A stretch of DNA of 17,028 nt from CAYWFU01 sp964457585 (GTDB taxonomy: Bacteria > JACRDZ01): assembly GCA_964457585.1 (NCBI GenBank), contig CAYWFU010000070.1, positions 1 to 17,028 on the forward strand. Direction: 5' to 3'. Positions within the stretch are counted from its first letter, which is position 1, and each line of letters begins with the position of its first letter. Position numbers and translations under genes: made by a program. Under the pieces are notes generated by a model. That model was not told the DNA's origin, did not search any database, and saw only the letters and a program-made list of their open reading frames with translations. Below are positions 6,183 to 15,202 of the stretch, in pieces.

Positions 6183-8576
6183 TTAATACTCAAATTTCCC
6201 TTTTAAACGCAATACAATAATTAAAATAAGCAATCCAAAGGTTATTCCGGAAATCCATAAACCGGTTACAAATGGGAATGGTCTGAATACTGATTTAACC
6301 TGATGTTTGCCGGATGGAAGAAAAATTGAACGGACTAAAAAATTAGTTTTATAAATTTTTGTTTCTTTACCATCAACATACGCTTTCCAGCCATTATAAA
6401 AAGAATCACTAAATACTAAAAATCCATCATAAGGCATTTCTACCTCTAAATCGTATATACCGTGATCAATTTCATTAATTTTAATTTTAGCAGTATTTGT
6501 ATTATTTGCGCTATGGGGAAAATTTATTTCCGGATTTTCTTCAAGTATAATCGTTGCTCTAGGATTAAAATCTGATTTTTTAAGAATGGAAAGAACTTGT
6601 TCAGGTTCGCTTACCAAAAAATTATTAACTGCATATACTCTGGGCAAGGCACTGGGGTTCTCTATAATTATAACTCTATCATCAGCATATCCAACTATAT
6701 ACTTATCTAATTGCATCCCGGAACGTAAATCCGGAGCTGGAACAGCTTTTCTATCTAAAGCAATATATCGAATATTCAGCATATCAAGCATATGACTATC
6801 AAATGACATCTGACTTATATATTGCGCATATAAACTATTTTTTGCACCAGTATAACCGCCAACAAGCTGAAAATGCGGTGTCCAGCTATTAACACGATTA
6901 TATTCCGGAGCAAGCTGTACATTTGGAAATACACGATATGTAAAAATTGAATTCATTTGTTCTTTATCTTTTATATATTTCATGCCCGGCGGGACATTGG
7001 AGACAATATCTAAATTTTCCACTGGAATAGTTGAAAAAAATTTATCATTAATACTTCCAATATCAAAAATAAATACAATCACAACTACAGCTTTTAAAAG
7101 ATTTTCAGGTATCTCCTTGAAATCCTGCAGCCATACCCATAATAAAATAATTCCAGTAATAATGATGAATGCAATAACACTTTCATAAAAATATTCATAT
7201 TTTTGAGCATAGGTTGAATATTGAAAAAGAGCCCATTCATCCCATTTGATGGTATTTGCAAATATTTCTATTATAGAATCCTTGAAAATCCAGCCAAGTA
7301 TTCCCAGAACTAAAACAATCATCCATCCAATAAATAAATAATATAAAACTTTTTTTATTTTTTCTTTATCTTTTTTAACTAAAAACCATTCGCATCCAAA
7401 ACCAGCCATTACTGAAACTGATAATGGTATCATGCATAAAATCGCACGCGGGACTCTGAATTTATTAAACATAGGAACGTATTTAAGAATGTAAACATAA
7501 AACGGATTAAACCCGCCCATTGCCAGAGGGAAAGTTATTATCATTAAAATTGAAAATATTTTTACATATTTATTACGATTATATATTAAAGCGATAAGCC
7601 CAAAAAATAATGGAAAAAGACCTAAATAGCTGATTGTCTGGGTAAACGGCATTCTCCCCCAGAAAAACACTTTTATTTTTTCAGGGTCTAAAGCATTAGG
7701 ACTGCTTAATCCAAAAAATTTTGGGAAGAAATATACTAAAAGTTCTTCCGGAGGCATTGACCATGAAATAGCAAAATCATATGGAACTCCTGCGCCGCGT
7801 TCTGTTTTATATGCCCATGAAAAAGTAGATAAAATAGAAACTGCTGAAAGCGCAAAAAATAATACAGTCATAATAACGGAATATAAAAAAACTTTTTTAA
7901 CTATTTTAAAATCTTTTTCCGTTTCTTCAGTATATAAATAGTATAACCTGAAAATAGTATAAAAACCTACCAATAAACAAAGATAAAACAGTATTTGTTC
8001 ATGTTTATATAAAGATACATATGACAGGCTAAATCCAGCCATTAAAAAAGGGAATATTTTTTTTTCCTGAAATCCTTTTTCAATAAAAAATAAAACCAAC
8101 GGCATGCAGCTGATTATCATTATTTTTGCATAATGTCCGGCATTCATATAAGTAACTAATTCACTGCTCATCATAAAAAATAATCCGGCCAGCATACTGC
8201 TAAAATACGAAAGTGAAAGTTTCCTGCAAAAAAGATACATAAATATTCCTGCAAGACAGAAGAAAAAAACCATTTGCCATGCAAAAGAATAACTCACAGC
8301 CAGTGCTTTTGAAAAAAAGTAGATATCCGGCAGATGATGAGTTAAATAATCGTGTGTGTTATCAACACCTAATTGTCTTGAATTGGACCAGAGAGGGTGT
8401 TTAAAAGGAATGAAGCTTTCCTTATAACCGCTTCTTCCATAATAATGATCAGCAATAATATCTTTAGCATTAATTATTTCATTGGTAAACAGATATTTAC
8501 TATATAAAATAATGTTGATAATTATAAAAAACAGACAAATATAAAATGTAAAATGTTTTTCAGAATTTTTATTCAT
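6183..8576 (-). CDS. YfhO-family multispanning membrane protein (GT-C glycosyltransferase-like)
   Basis: The 797-residue product has about a dozen transmembrane helices. An N-terminal outer loop (about 35-75) with DHYYGRSGYKESFIPFKHPL and an HDYLTHHLPDIYFF segment fits the acidic and histidine-rich first loop of GT-C enzymes. A soluble region follows the helices, containing the NSWTPHFQLVGGYTGAKN segment. It then has the hallmark C-terminal module DGFLVFSDSFYNGWKAYVDG with LPSGKHQVKSVFRP and a last helix. YfhO relatives in Firmicutes glycosylate teichoic acid; in other phyla they are mostly uncharacterised and assumed to use polyprenyl-phosphate sugars. The acceptor here is unknown. It lies 255 bases after lemA, so whether it shares that transcript is uncertain. 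The ATG at 8576 has only a weak GGAT ribosome site. An inverted repeat TTGAGT/ACTCAA (6178-6193) spans its stop codon. Confidence 0.75.
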   Translation of the reverse strand: MNKNSEKHFTFYICLFFIIINIILYSKYLFTNEIINAKDIIADHYYGRSGYKESFIPFKHPLWSNSRQLGVDNTHDYLTHHLPDIYFFSKALAVSYSFAWQMVFFFCLAGIFMYLFCRKLSLSYFSSMLAGLFFMMSSELVTYMNAGHYAKIMIISCMPLVLFFIEKGFQEKKIFPFLMAGFSLSYVSLYKHEQILFYLCLLVGFYTIFRLYYLYTEETEKDFKIVKKVFLYSVIMTVLFFALSAVSILSTFSWAYKTERGAGVPYDFAISWSMPPEELLVYFFPKFFGLSSPNALDPEKIKVFFWGRMPFTQTISYLGLFPLFFGLIALIYNRNKYVKIFSILMIITFPLAMGGFNPFYVYILKYVPMFNKFRVPRAILCMIPLSVSVMAGFGCEWFLVKKDKEKIKKVLYYLFIGWMIVLVLGILGWIFKDSIIEIFANTIKWDEWALFQYSTYAQKYEYFYESVIAFIIITGIILLWVWLQDFKEIPENLLKAVVVIVFIFDIGSINDKFFSTIPVENLDIVSNVPPGMKYIKDKEQMNSIFTYRVFPNVQLAPEYNRVNSWTPHFQLVGGYTGAKNSLYAQYISQMSFDSHMLDMLNIRYIALDRKAVPAPDLRSGMQLDKYIVGYADDRVIIIENPSALPRVYAVNNFLVSEPEQVLSILKKSDFNPRATIILEENPEINFPHSANNTNTAKIKINEIDHGIYDLEVEMPYDGFLVFSDSFYNGWKAYVDGKETKIYKTNFLVRSIFLPSGKHQVKSVFRPFPFVTGLWISGITFGLLILIIVLRLKGKFEY

Positions 8577-8668
8577 TATTATCCAGATTTTTTAGTGAAT
8601 ATTACCAGAAGGGATGGAAAAAATCAAGAAACTAAATTTTTTCACAGTAATTTCTCAAGAAAGAAATT

Positions 8669-8834
8669 AACCACAGAGAACACAGAATATTTTTTATTAT
8701 ATTTTTATTTATTACTCTGTGTTCTTAAAAAAACAAGAAAGATCATGAAATACAAAGCTTTTATAAGTAAAAATTGATTTGAGGACACAGAGTTTTTAAA
8801 ATTATAAATATATCTCAGTGTACTCTGTGGTTCA
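8669..8834. repeat. Composite ACCACAGAG-type palindromic repeat
   Basis: The outer arms AACCACAGAGAACACAGA (8669-8686) and the inverted TCAGTGTACTCTGTGGTT (8815-8832) match at 16 of 18 positions. An inner pair, AGAACACAGAAT (8677-8688) and ACTCTGTGTTCT (8714-8725), forms a hairpin. A further GACACAGAG lies near 8784. The right arm begins at the lemA stop codon, so the repeat supplies that stop. It fills most of the 255-base gap between lemA and the YfhO-like gene; the rest (8577-8668) shows nothing else. Confidence 0.7.
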
Positions 8835-9413
8835 TTTTTTTGATTTTGGGGAATTTCTGATTTTTTCATCTTTTTTTTCTGTTGCAAAATTTAAATGAGC
8901 CTCATAACCAAGCATGCTTGCAGGTAAATTGTATGGAAAATTTTTTATGAAAGTATTATAAGAATCTGCTTTTGAATTATATATTTTTGTTAAATTATTA
9001 AGATTTTGTTTTATAATTTTTAATTTATCTATCAATAAAAATATTTCAGGATTTTCTTTTAGTGATGGGAAAAAAGTAAAAACATTTTCGAGTAATTGAT
9101 CCAGTTTAGAATTAAGCCTTCCCATTTCAATAGTTTTCGATTCAGCTCCATCTGAAATAAGAATATATTTTCTATTTTTTGCAATGTCCGCCATTATTTG
9201 CTGCTCTACACCAATAGTTGTCTTGATTTCTTCTAATAAATTTTCAACAATTTCCAAAAAAAATTTAATTTCAATATCCAGCTTATGCCATGCATTTTGC
9301 ATTTCATAAAATTTAGGCAATATTTTTTTCTTTGCATAATAAATCCATAATAAGAAAGAAATAATAATACTGATTAATAAATATCTGCCCAGAATTTTAT
9401 TAATAATTAACAT
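8832..9413 (-). CDS. lemA: LemA family protein
   Basis: The 193-residue product starts with a membrane anchor (about 11-26). It continues with YEMQNAWHKLDIEIKFFLEI, corresponding to the LemA block in which a tryptophan is followed by an I/V-D-V-Q-L-like segment. A coiled helical middle follows, then the late LemA signature FPSLKENPEIFLLIDKLK and YNSKADSYNTFIKNFPYNLP. The family forms a long antiparallel helical bundle outside the membrane; its function is unsettled. The conserved QLKRRYDLIPNL-type stretch has diverged here. The ATG at 9413 overlaps the end of nadD by 7 bases, so translation is probably coupled. The C-terminal KKDEKIRNSPKSKK tail runs into the repeat at 8669-8834. Confidence 0.75.
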   Translation of the reverse strand: MLIINKILGRYLLISIIISFLLWIYYAKKKILPKFYEMQNAWHKLDIEIKFFLEIVENLLEEIKTTIGVEQQIMADIAKNRKYILISDGAESKTIEMGRLNSKLDQLLENVFTFFPSLKENPEIFLLIDKLKIIKQNLNNLTKIYNSKADSYNTFIKNFPYNLPASMLGYEAHLNFATEKKDEKIRNSPKSKK

Positions 9414-10036
9414 AAAGATTCCTTTGGGTATAACTTGTTTTTTAAAATATATGCATTAACTTTTTCAGGGACTAAATAATTAATTTTTCTATTTTCATGT
9501 ATTCTTTGTCTAATATCAGTAGATGAAATCGCGATTTTACTAACATTAATTATTTTTACTTTTTTATTAAATTCGTCTTCTGATATAAATGGAAAATATT
9601 TTTGAGGATTTTCAAAATATTTTTCATAATTTGGTCTTCCCAGAACAATAATATTTGAAAGGTCTAAAATCCCTTTTGGATCTTTCCAATGCTTAATATC
9701 TTTTAAATTGTCAGCTCCAATTATAAAAAAAAGATCTGTATCATTAAATTTTTCATGCAGTTCTTTTAATGTTTCAACCGTATATGACTTACCGTCACGC
9801 TCTAATTCAATTGTTGAATATGTGAAATTTTTGTATCCCTTGATTGCTAATTCCAGCATTGTTAATCTATCTTTGCTGGAAGCAATTTCATTGGAATTTT
9901 TATGCGGTGGAATGTTTGAAAGTATAAAAATTATCTTATCTAATTTTAAATTTTCCATTGTTTCTCTTGCAACTATTAAATGTCCCAAATGAATGGGATT
10001 AAATGTGCCGCCAAATATTCCTAATCGTTTTTTCAT
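9407..10036 (-). CDS. nadD: Nicotinate-nucleotide adenylyltransferase
   Basis: The 209-residue product has the NadD nucleotidyltransferase start IFGGTFNPIHLGHL, with the HxGH motif at residues 16-19. It also has SNIPPHK, a GADNL substrate-binding segment, and the C-terminal ISSTDIR motif (170-176), giving the ISSTxxR phosphate-binding signature. It transfers AMP from ATP to nicotinate mononucleotide to make deamido-NAD in the cytoplasm. The length is normal for the family. It starts 8 bases after dnaE ends and overlaps lemA by 7 bases. In many genomes nadD is followed by rsfS, which is not seen here. Confidence 0.93.
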   Translation of the reverse strand: MKKRLGIFGGTFNPIHLGHLIVARETMENLKLDKIIFILSNIPPHKNSNEIASSKDRLTMLELAIKGYKNFTYSTIELERDGKSYTVETLKELHEKFNDTDLFFIIGADNLKDIKHWKDPKGILDLSNIIVLGRPNYEKYFENPQKYFPFISEDEFNKKVKIINVSKIAISSTDIRQRIHENRKINYLVPEKVNAYILKNKLYPKESLC

Positions 10037-10044
10037 AAATATCC

Positions 10045-13000
10045 TTATTCGCTAAACCAGACATTATCCTCACCAACAAGTTTTTCTATTGCTGATACAA
10101 AATCCTGTGTTGAACTAACTTTATAAGCCGGTCCGGCTTTAAGTATAGTTTCCTTTTCGTGAGTATCAATAAAATGCAGATATGCGGTGCATTTTCCTTT
10201 ATTTTTTTTAATAATTTCTTTTAAATCATTTAAAAGGGGTTCCTCAAGACCAACTGTATTGAGTTTTATATGAACTTTGGAAATAAGAAGAGCATTAATA
10301 TTATTAATTGGAATTATTTCATTACCAATAATTTTCGGATTTTCACCTGATGCATCAATTCGTCCTTTAATAAAAACAATTGCATCTTCATGAATAAATT
10401 CTGTATAAGTTTTAAATTTTTCAGGAAATAATAATACTTCAATCGTTCCTTTTAAATCCTCAAGAGTGAGAATTGCCATACGGTCGCCTTTTTTAGTTGT
10501 TTTTAAATCAGCATTGGCAATTATTCCCGCAATAATAATTTCTTGACCATCTTCCTTATTTAAAATACTTAAAGTAGATACATTAGAATAGGTCTTTATT
10601 TCCTTTTCATACCTTGCCAATGGATGCCCTGTAAGATATAAACCAAGAGTTTCTTTTTCCCCTGCCAAAAGAATATTTTCCTGCCACTCATCAATTTTAG
10701 GCAATTCATGATAACGATAATCAAATTTTTCTTCTTTGTCTAAATCAGTAAAAAGAGATGTTTGACCGCTTGTCTGATCATTTTGTATCTTATTAGCTAT
10801 TTCTATCACCTGATCGATTATCTGCATAAGCTGAGAACGTTTATATCCTAAAGAATCAAATGCACCGCATTTAATAAGATTTTCTATTACACGTCTGTTA
10901 ACTAATCTGGTATCTATAGATTCACAGAAATCATAAATTGTTTTAAATCGTCCTTTTTTCTCTCTCGCTTTTATTATAGAATCAATAGCGCCTGCTCCGA
11001 CATTTTTAATAGCCGCTAACCCAAATCGAATTGTTTTATCATCTACAACAGTAAACGTATGAAAACTTTCGTTTATATCAGGCGGATTAATTTTTATATT
11101 CATTTTTTCACATTCTTTAATATAAAAAACCACTTCCTTGATATCGCCCATTTTGCTGGTTAATAAGGCGGCCATGAATTCTGTAGGATAATTAGCTTTA
11201 AGATATGCGGTTTGATAAGATATAAAAGCGTATGCTGCGCTGTGAGATTTATTAAATCCATAACCGGCAAACTTGGCTATTAAATCAAAAATGTGTTCGG
11301 CAGTTTCTTTTTTTACTCCATTTTTTACTGCTCCTCCAACGAAATTTTGACGTTCAGCTTCCAATATTTCAGAAATTTTCTTCCCCATTGCTTTTCTTAA
11401 TAAATCAGCCTGTCCCATTGTAAAACCTGCAAGAACATTGGCAATTTGCATGACCTGTTCCTGATAAAGGATTACACCATAAGTCTGCTTTAATATTGGT
11501 TCAAGTTTTGGATGAGGATATTTAATTTCACGCAATCCGTGTTTTCTTTCAACAAAATCATCTACCATGCCGCTTCCTAGCGGGCCCGGCCGGTATAAAG
11601 CTAATACGGCTATTAAATCTTCGAATTTATTTGGTTTAATTTTTCTTAAAATATCTCTCATGCCAGAGCTTTCCAGTTGAAAAATTCCAATAGTCTGACC
11701 AAGAGATACAAGGTTATAAGTTTTCTTATCATCAAAGACAATATTATCAATATCAATTTCTTCATTGCGAATTCGCTTGATTATAGTTAAAGCATCTTTT
11801 ATAACCGTCAGCGTCAAAAGCCCAAGAAAGTCCATTTTTAAAAGACCTATTTTAGCAATTGCATCCATGTCATATTGAGTAGTTATTTCGTCTTTTGACC
11901 CCTGATATAATGGACAATAAGTGATTAATGGTTCACGGCTGATAACAAGTCCAGCCGCATGGGTTGATGCATGTCTGGTTATTCCCTCAAGTATCTGAGC
12001 CTGAGCGAATAATTCTGCAATTTCTTTTTTCCCATCAATTGCACTGCGAAGGCGCGGTTCTGATTCTATAGCTTTGCTTAAGGTAATATTAAGTTCAGAC
12101 GGTATTAATTTTGCCAGTTTATCCACTTCAGCCAGAGGCAGACTGAGTACACGACCAACATCGCGGACTGCAGCACGCGCTGCCATTGTCCCAAAAGTTA
12201 TAATTTGAGCAACTCTATCTTTCCCATATTTACGAGTAACATAATCAATCACTTCTCCGCGTCGTAAATAACAAAAATCCATATCTATATCAGGCATGCT
12301 GACTCTTTCAGGATTTAAAAAGCGCTCAAACAGCAGTCCATATTTCAAAGGTTCAAGATTGGTAATTTCAAGCACATAAGCAACAAGACTTCCTGCGGCT
12401 GATCCTCTGCCAGGTCCAACCGGTATGCCGTTAGTCCGTGCATAATGAATAACATCCCATACAATTAGAAAATATCCGGCATAACCCATTTTATTGATAA
12501 TTTTTAGTTCATAATCCAGACGCTCTTTTATTTCAGGAGTAATTTCTTTGTATCGCTTTTTTAATCCCTTTTCACAAAGATCAGATAAAAAGGTTTCAAG
12601 TGTATCACCGGATGGAACTTCATAATGCGGCAGAATAGATTGATTAAACTTAAGTTCTAAATTACAGCGTTCAGCAATCACTATTGTATTTAGGATTGCT
12701 TCCGGAACATTAAAAAAAAGTTTTTTCATCTCATCTGTTGAACGAAAATAAAAATCATCGGTTGAGAAGTGCATTCGATCTCTGGCATCTACTGTTGTTC
12801 CAGTTTGAATGCAGAGCAATATATCATGAGCACGCGCTTCTTCCTGAAAAAGATAATGGCAATCAGCAGTAGCAACAAGAGGTATTTCCATTTGCCTGCC
12901 GAGAGAGATTAATTCATTATTTACCAGATTTTGATCTGAGAGTGAATTAGCCTGAAGTTCGAAATAAAAATTTTTAGGACTAAAAATATTTTGAAACTGA

Positions 13001-13491
13001 TGAGCTGTTTCCTGAGCATTCTTAATTTCATTTTTTAAAATCAATAAAGGTATCTCACCTTTAAGACAGCCGCTTAAAGCTATTATTCCCTTGCTGTATT
13101 TTGCCAGAGTTTCTTTATCAACGCGCGGTTTATAATAAAAACCTTCAAGATATCCTATGGTTGATAATTGCATTAAATTTTTATAGCCTTCATTATCATA
13201 AGCAAGAAGTGTCAGATGATATGAAGTATCTTTATGCTTATTTTTATCCTTATCAAAACGGCTCCCAGGCGCAACATATACTTCACAGCCGATAATCGGT
13301 TTAATCCCGCCTTTTATTGCTGTATTATAAAAATTAATAACTCCAAACATATTTCCATGATCTGTAATGGCAAGAGCCGGCATATGAAAATTTTTAGCCT
13401 GGTCAATAAGCCTCTGAATTTGAATGGCTCCATCAAGAAGGCTGTATTCAGTATGCACATGTAAATGCACAAAATTGGAATGAGTTAACAT
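10045..13491 (-). CDS. dnaE: DNA polymerase III subunit alpha
   Basis: The 1148-residue product is a full-length DnaE. An N-terminal PHP domain has HLHVHTEYSLLDG at 9-21 and ITDHGN. The polymerase core has GPGRGSAAGS (359-368), the catalytic acids in PDIDMDF (D401, D403) and the third in LKMDFLG (D554). The numbering nearly coincides with E. coli D401/D403/D555. GYGFNKSHSAAYA (743-755) is typical of the core. A helix-hairpin-helix region (about 860-885) is followed by QTSLF at 910-914, which matches a sliding-clamp binding motif. An OB-fold starts near 985. There is no exonuclease insert, so this is DnaE rather than PolC. The ATG at 13491 has an AAGGAAC site. It lies 21 bases after the phosphoesterase and 8 bases before nadD, and is probably transcribed with both. 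Confidence 0.97.
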   Translation of the reverse strand: MLTHSNFVHLHVHTEYSLLDGAIQIQRLIDQAKNFHMPALAITDHGNMFGVINFYNTAIKGGIKPIIGCEVYVAPGSRFDKDKNKHKDTSYHLTLLAYDNEGYKNLMQLSTIGYLEGFYYKPRVDKETLAKYSKGIIALSGCLKGEIPLLILKNEIKNAQETAHQFQNIFSPKNFYFELQANSLSDQNLVNNELISLGRQMEIPLVATADCHYLFQEEARAHDILLCIQTGTTVDARDRMHFSTDDFYFRSTDEMKKLFFNVPEAILNTIVIAERCNLELKFNQSILPHYEVPSGDTLETFLSDLCEKGLKKRYKEITPEIKERLDYELKIINKMGYAGYFLIVWDVIHYARTNGIPVGPGRGSAAGSLVAYVLEITNLEPLKYGLLFERFLNPERVSMPDIDMDFCYLRRGEVIDYVTRKYGKDRVAQIITFGTMAARAAVRDVGRVLSLPLAEVDKLAKLIPSELNITLSKAIESEPRLRSAIDGKKEIAELFAQAQILEGITRHASTHAAGLVISREPLITYCPLYQGSKDEITTQYDMDAIAKIGLLKMDFLGLLTLTVIKDALTIIKRIRNEEIDIDNIVFDDKKTYNLVSLGQTIGIFQLESSGMRDILRKIKPNKFEDLIAVLALYRPGPLGSGMVDDFVERKHGLREIKYPHPKLEPILKQTYGVILYQEQVMQIANVLAGFTMGQADLLRKAMGKKISEILEAERQNFVGGAVKNGVKKETAEHIFDLIAKFAGYGFNKSHSAAYAFISYQTAYLKANYPTEFMAALLTSKMGDIKEVVFYIKECEKMNIKINPPDINESFHTFTVVDDKTIRFGLAAIKNVGAGAIDSIIKAREKKGRFKTIYDFCESIDTRLVNRRVIENLIKCGAFDSLGYKRSQLMQIIDQVIEIANKIQNDQTSGQTSLFTDLDKEEKFDYRYHELPKIDEWQENILLAGEKETLGLYLTGHPLARYEKEIKTYSNVSTLSILNKEDGQEIIIAGIIANADLKTTKKGDRMAILTLEDLKGTIEVLLFPEKFKTYTEFIHEDAIVFIKGRIDASGENPKIIGNEIIPINNINALLISKVHIKLNTVGLEEPLLNDLKEIIKKNKGKCTAYLHFIDTHEKETILKAGPAYKVSSTQDFVSAIEKLVGEDNVWFSE

Positions 13492-13512
13492 AATAATTGT
13501 TCCTTAAATTAA

Positions 13513-14244
13513 TTAACAGCCATGCACTAATCTTACTGCTAATTCAAATGGAAGTTTAGCACTATAAATTTTATCTTGAGTTAATTCTACATTATAATTA
13601 ACGCGCTTTTTTGTTATAATTTTTTTATCCTGATCCCATATTAAAAAGCATGCCCTTGAATCATTGTCTCTCGGTTGTCCAACACTTCCGGGATTAATGA
13701 TATATCTGCATCCCGTTTTAAATTGATATGAATCAAATTCATTTACTGCAATTATTTTATTTTCTGGAGTTATAAATGCTATCCATGGAATATGAGTATG
13801 TCCTACAAAGCAGATAGAACCTGAAAAATCAGAAAATATATTTCGTGCCTGTTTTGTTGAAAATATATATTCCCAATTAAGAGGATTAACCGGATTAGCA
13901 TGTACTAATGTAAAATCTTTATCTTCAAATTTAACATCAAAAGTATTTAAAATATCCAATGATTTTTTTGAAATTACATTTTTTGTCCATTGAATTGCAA
14001 AAGCTGCATTATGATTAAATTCATTTGTATCAATTTTACCCAATACGGCATAGTCATGATTTCCCAATACAGCAGAATAATTTAATCTGGAAAATAATTC
14101 TATACATTCATTGGGATTACTGGCATAACCGGTAATATCTCCCAAAAATAAATATTTATCAATGTATTCATTCTCCATTTCCTGAAGCACTTCCTGCAAT
14201 GCTTCAAGATTGCTATGTATATCAGACAAAATTCCATATCTCAA
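13513..14244 (-). CDS. Calcineurin-like metallophosphoesterase
   Basis: The 243-residue product has all the metallophosphoesterase motifs: D8-x-H10 in ILSDIHSNLEAL, GD at 35-36, GNHD at 61-64, H115 in LVHANP, and GHTH at 148-151. A GSVGQPRD segment is also present. These residues bind two metal ions. The family resembles YfcE and bacterial phosphodiesterases; the substrate cannot be predicted. The start is a TTG at 14244, chosen because AGGAG lies 8 bases upstream and the core motif ILSDIH begins only five residues in; no ATG fits. It is the first gene of a likely transcript leading into dnaE, an unusual pairing. Confidence 0.85.
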   Translation of the reverse strand: MRYGILSDIHSNLEALQEVLQEMENEYIDKYLFLGDITGYASNPNECIELFSRLNYSAVLGNHDYAVLGKIDTNEFNHNAAFAIQWTKNVISKKSLDILNTFDVKFEDKDFTLVHANPVNPLNWEYIFSTKQARNIFSDFSGSICFVGHTHIPWIAFITPENKIIAVNEFDSYQFKTGCRYIINPGSVGQPRDNDSRACFLIWDQDKKIITKKRVNYNVELTQDKIYSAKLPFELAVRLVHGC

Positions 14245-14274
14245 AGTATTTACTCCTATTTAATAGGTTTTTTC

Positions 14275-14303
14275 AGAATAACAAAACTTTTATTCTTTTT
14301 CAA
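14275..14303 (-). promoter_or_regulatory. Likely promoter of the phosphoesterase-dnaE-nadD-lemA transcript
   Basis: On the minus strand, TTGAAA (14303-14298) and TATTCT (14280-14275) are separated by exactly 17 bases and lie about 30 bases before the TTG start. No other good match is seen in the gap. Confidence 0.5.
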
Positions 14304-14336
14304 GCTAAATTAATTTAAGGTACAGAAATTTGAAAC

Positions 14337-14392
14337 GCTCGATAAATCGAGCAACTACATTGAAATTTTTGTAGTTGCCTGATTTATCAGGC
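14337..14392. repeat. Interspersed palindromic repeat, nested doublet in the divergent intergenic region
   Basis: The left arm holds GCTCGATAAATCGAGC (14337-14352) plus AACTAC. The right arm is GTAGTTGC plus CTGATTTATCAGGC (14371-14392). The arms are inverted copies matching at 18 of 22 positions, and each contains its own 7-bp hairpin, so the unit can form a cruciform. The base changes are compensated within each hairpin (GCTCGAT/ATCGAGC versus GCCTGAT/ATCAGGC), which suggests the palindrome is maintained. It lies between the two divergent promoters and may insulate them. Confidence 0.8.
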
Positions 14393-14424
14393 TTAATTTT
14401 AAAAAATTTGTATGGAAATTTAAC

Positions 14425-14433
14425 TGGTATAAT
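14425..14433 (+). promoter_or_regulatory. Extended -10 promoter of the ccm operon
   Basis: TGGTATAAT gives a perfect TATAAT with the TGn extension, 37 bases before the ccmA ATG. No good -35 lies at 17 bases; TTGTAT at 14408 is only 14 bases away, so an extended -10 promoter is the simplest reading. Confidence 0.5.
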
Positions 14434-14470
14434 GGCATAATACACATATCTTTTAAAAAAAAGGGGAAAC

Positions 14471-15190
14471 ATGCTTGATGATGTTGTTAATATTGAAAAT
14501 TTAAATAAAAATTTTGGACATAAAAAAGTGTTAAAAGATATTTCATTTACTTTGAAAAAAGGTGATTCGCTGGGCTTATTTGGTCCGAATGGCGCAGGAA
14601 AAACAACGCTTCTGAAGATTCTTTCAACATTAAGCAAACCATCCAGCGGTAATATAAAAATATCCGGATTTACTCCTTACGAGCACGAGCAGGAACTTCG
14701 TAAATCTATTGGAATTATCTCACATGAAACATTTATTTATAATAATCTAACAGCATTGGAAAATCTTATTTTTTATGGCAGGCTTTATGATGTGGAAAAT
14801 GTAGAAAAAAAAGCTATAGCCCTTTTAACTGAAATGAATCTTTTTGATAGACGAAATGATATTGTCAGAACTTTTTCCCGCGGAATGCAGCAAAGATTAA
14901 CAATTGCACGTGCGCTCATTCACAATCCTGAAATTATTTTTTTAGATGAACCTTATACAGGGCTTGATCAGCATGCAACTCAGCTTTTAAGTGATTTGCT
15001 TACAAGATTATATGAAGAAAAACGAACAATAATTCTTATAACACATGATTTATCTATTGGATATAATGTAAGCAATATTTTATCTATATTAGTAAAAGGA
15101 AAAATTGTATTCTGGGAAAATCGCCAGAATATTACCAAAGATGAATTTATTAAAATTTACCATGAAAAAGCAGATAAAGCTGAATTTTAA
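14471..15190 (+). CDS. ccmA: Haem exporter ATP-binding protein CcmA
   Basis: The 239-residue ABC ATPase has Walker A GPNGAGKTT (38-46), signature FSRGMQQRL (135-143), Walker B IIFLDEP (155-161) and switch histidine H192. SHETFIY replaces the usual Q-loop, as is typical of CcmA (SHxTxLY). The following genes are CcmB and CcmC homologues, which fixes the assignment. CcmA with CcmB uses ATP hydrolysis to release haem-loaded CcmE from CcmC in cytochrome c maturation system I. GGGG at 14463-14466 precedes the ATG. ccmB starts 12 bases after its stop. Confidence 0.9.
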   Translation: MLDDVVNIENLNKNFGHKKVLKDISFTLKKGDSLGLFGPNGAGKTTLLKILSTLSKPSSGNIKISGFTPYEHEQELRKSIGIISHETFIYNNLTALENLIFYGRLYDVENVEKKAIALLTEMNLFDRRNDIVRTFSRGMQQRLTIARALIHNPEIIFLDEPYTGLDQHATQLLSDLLTRLYEEKRTIILITHDLSIGYNVSNILSILVKGKIVFWENRQNITKDEFIKIYHEKADKAEF

Positions 15191-15202
15191 TTTGAGGTGA
15201 AA

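Noticed and set aside
14305..14637. A 110-residue minus-strand frame
   Set aside because: It runs antisense through the ccmA start and the repeat at 14337-14392, with no family resemblance.
15197..15202. GTG start for ccmB
   Set aside because: The GTG is part of the GAGGTG ribosome site; the ATG at 15203 has correct spacing.
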